DNA of 64,000 bases, from assembly GCF_907163085.1 (NCBI RefSeq), contig NZ_CAJQTX010000008.1, positions 22,855-86,854 of the forward strand, read 5' to 3'. A model generated the notes under the pieces. That model made no database searches. It was not told where the DNA came from and saw only the letters and a program-made list of their open reading frames with translations. Source of the stretch: Candidatus Accumulibacter sp. ACC003 (GTDB taxonomy: Bacteria > Pseudomonadota > Gammaproteobacteria > Burkholderiales > Rhodocyclaceae). The position numbers and the translations under genes are program-made. This document shows positions 63,340 to 64,000 of the stretch, piece after piece (positions within the stretch are counted from its first letter, which is position 1; every line of letters begins with the position of its first letter).

Positions 63340-64000
63340 TTACCGGTATCGTCGGTCTGCAGCGCTTGCTGGTCTTGTGGCAATGACCGTCAACGTTTGT
63401 TCGCGGCGGCCGAAAAAACCGAGGCTGGCGAGAGCAAGGACGAGCAGTAGCAGCGTGCCCGGCTCGGGTACGGCGGCTATGCCGGGTGCGGGCAGCTTGC
63501 CGCCGCCAGGGCCATACCCGGGCGGGTCATAACGCTCGCTCAGCGAGCCGAGCGTGTAAGCACCTCCCGAGCTGGCGCCGACAGCGATCAGGTTGTATAC
63601 CCGGATCGAGTCCTGATCTGAAAATGTGAAGCCGGACGCCAGGCTTGAAAAATTCAGCAGTCCGAAGTAGTCCATGCGCGCAAACAAGTCGCCGGTGAGG
63701 TTGCCGTCGATGAACTTGCCGCTGGCGTCGAAAACGAATTGCAGCGCGGAACCCAGGGCGATATCGGGCAGGCCGTCCGTGGGAAAGCTGTCCGGACCGA
63801 CGGTGACCGCTGCGGCGGCGGCCTGCAACAGGTCCGCGCTGCGAATGGGCCCCAGCAGCGACGAATCCCGAGTCACGTCGTAGAAGAAGCCGGTGAGCTG
63901 CAAGGATTGGATATTGCCGGCGGTGACCGACCAGGTTGGCGCACCATCGAAGCGCAGCCCCGGGTCCACTCCCCACCCGGATTGTCTGGCAAGGACGACC
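63340..64000 (-). CDS. PEP-CTERM sorting-domain protein, 5' end beyond the window
   Basis: At least 219 residues. The frame stays open to the right edge, so the N-terminus is missing. The C-terminus has the PEP-CTERM signal VPEPGTLLLLVLALASLGFF followed by basic residues, the exosortase recognition tail used by Gram-negative biofilm and floc formers. The visible domain is a soluble beta-rich region (PTWSVTAGNIQSLQLTGFFY). The function of this domain is unknown. Confidence 0.85.
   Translation of the reverse strand, partial: VVLARQSGWGVDPGLRFDGAPTWSVTAGNIQSLQLTGFFYDVTRDSSLLGPIRSADLLQAAAAAVTVGPDSFPTDGLPDIALGSALQFVFDASGKFIDGNLTGDLFARMDYFGLLNFSSLASGFTFSDQDSIRVYNLIAVGASSGGAYTLGSLSERYDPPGYGPGGGKLPAPGIAAVPEPGTLLLLVLALASLGFFGRREQTLTVIATRPASAADRRYR

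Overview
The window is high-GC DNA from a Gram-negative bacterium. Gene content fits a betaproteobacterium of the Rhodocyclales, possibly a Candidatus Accumulibacter-like organism: a PEP-CTERM protein, a flotillin-like floA, Att/Lol-type ABC export genes, a serralysin-like RTX protease and dense insertion sequences. The taxonomic call is inference; no rRNA or tRNA gene was seen.

Region 1 (about 1-19.6 kb) is almost entirely stacked mobile DNA. A flavoprotein gene (141-4696, minus) is cut by an IS630 element (655-4233), which is itself cut by an IS66 element (844-3272) flanked by a perfect 8-bp target duplication. The neighbouring Asp-box/FlgD-Ig gene (4699-6513) lost its 5' end to a second, truncated IS630 copy (6516-7149). 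From about 7.3 to 19.6 kb there is a four-level nest: a DDE/AAA-ATPase transposon holds an IS21 element, which holds an unassigned DDE element with 5-bp duplications, which holds an IS66-like element carrying a DruA-like (DUF4338) gene. Most layers can be rejoined in frame by removing the insert and one copy of the target duplication.

Region 2 (19.7-26 kb, minus) is chromosomal: ccmE, htpX, a NaChBac-type voltage-gated sodium channel, yqaA, a small membrane protein, floA, a TerC/Alx-type transporter and a TerB-like protein. An nhaR-like LysR regulator is divergent. The ccm operon appears to be cut off beyond ccmE by the transposon block.

Region 3 (27-32 kb) has a frameshifted TIR/NB-ARC/TPR STAND gene remnant and a 950-residue M10-type metalloprotease with three 444-bp internal repeats. 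Region 4 (32.7-45 kb) has moaA and moeA, then a minus-strand operon of HD-GYP protein, LolD-like ATPase, FtsX-like permease and AttH-like lipocalin, then an MltB-type transglycosylase, a small membrane protein and a chemotaxis receptor. A second, intact copy of the IS66/DruA element (45242-47957) lies just upstream of the receptor and next to an acetoacetyl-CoA synthetase remnant.

Region 5 (48.5-64 kb) has a tail-specific protease (prc), a 21-bp minisatellite inside a lysine/arginine-rich coding frame, a FIST-GGDEF diguanylate cyclase, an FFLEELY-motif protein, a tightly packed aldehyde dehydrogenase - Tat protein - GMC oxidoreductase - lipase run, a TVP38-type membrane protein, a decayed sodium/solute symporter, a TsdA-like dihaem cytochrome c, a small membrane protein and a PEP-CTERM protein that runs off the right edge.
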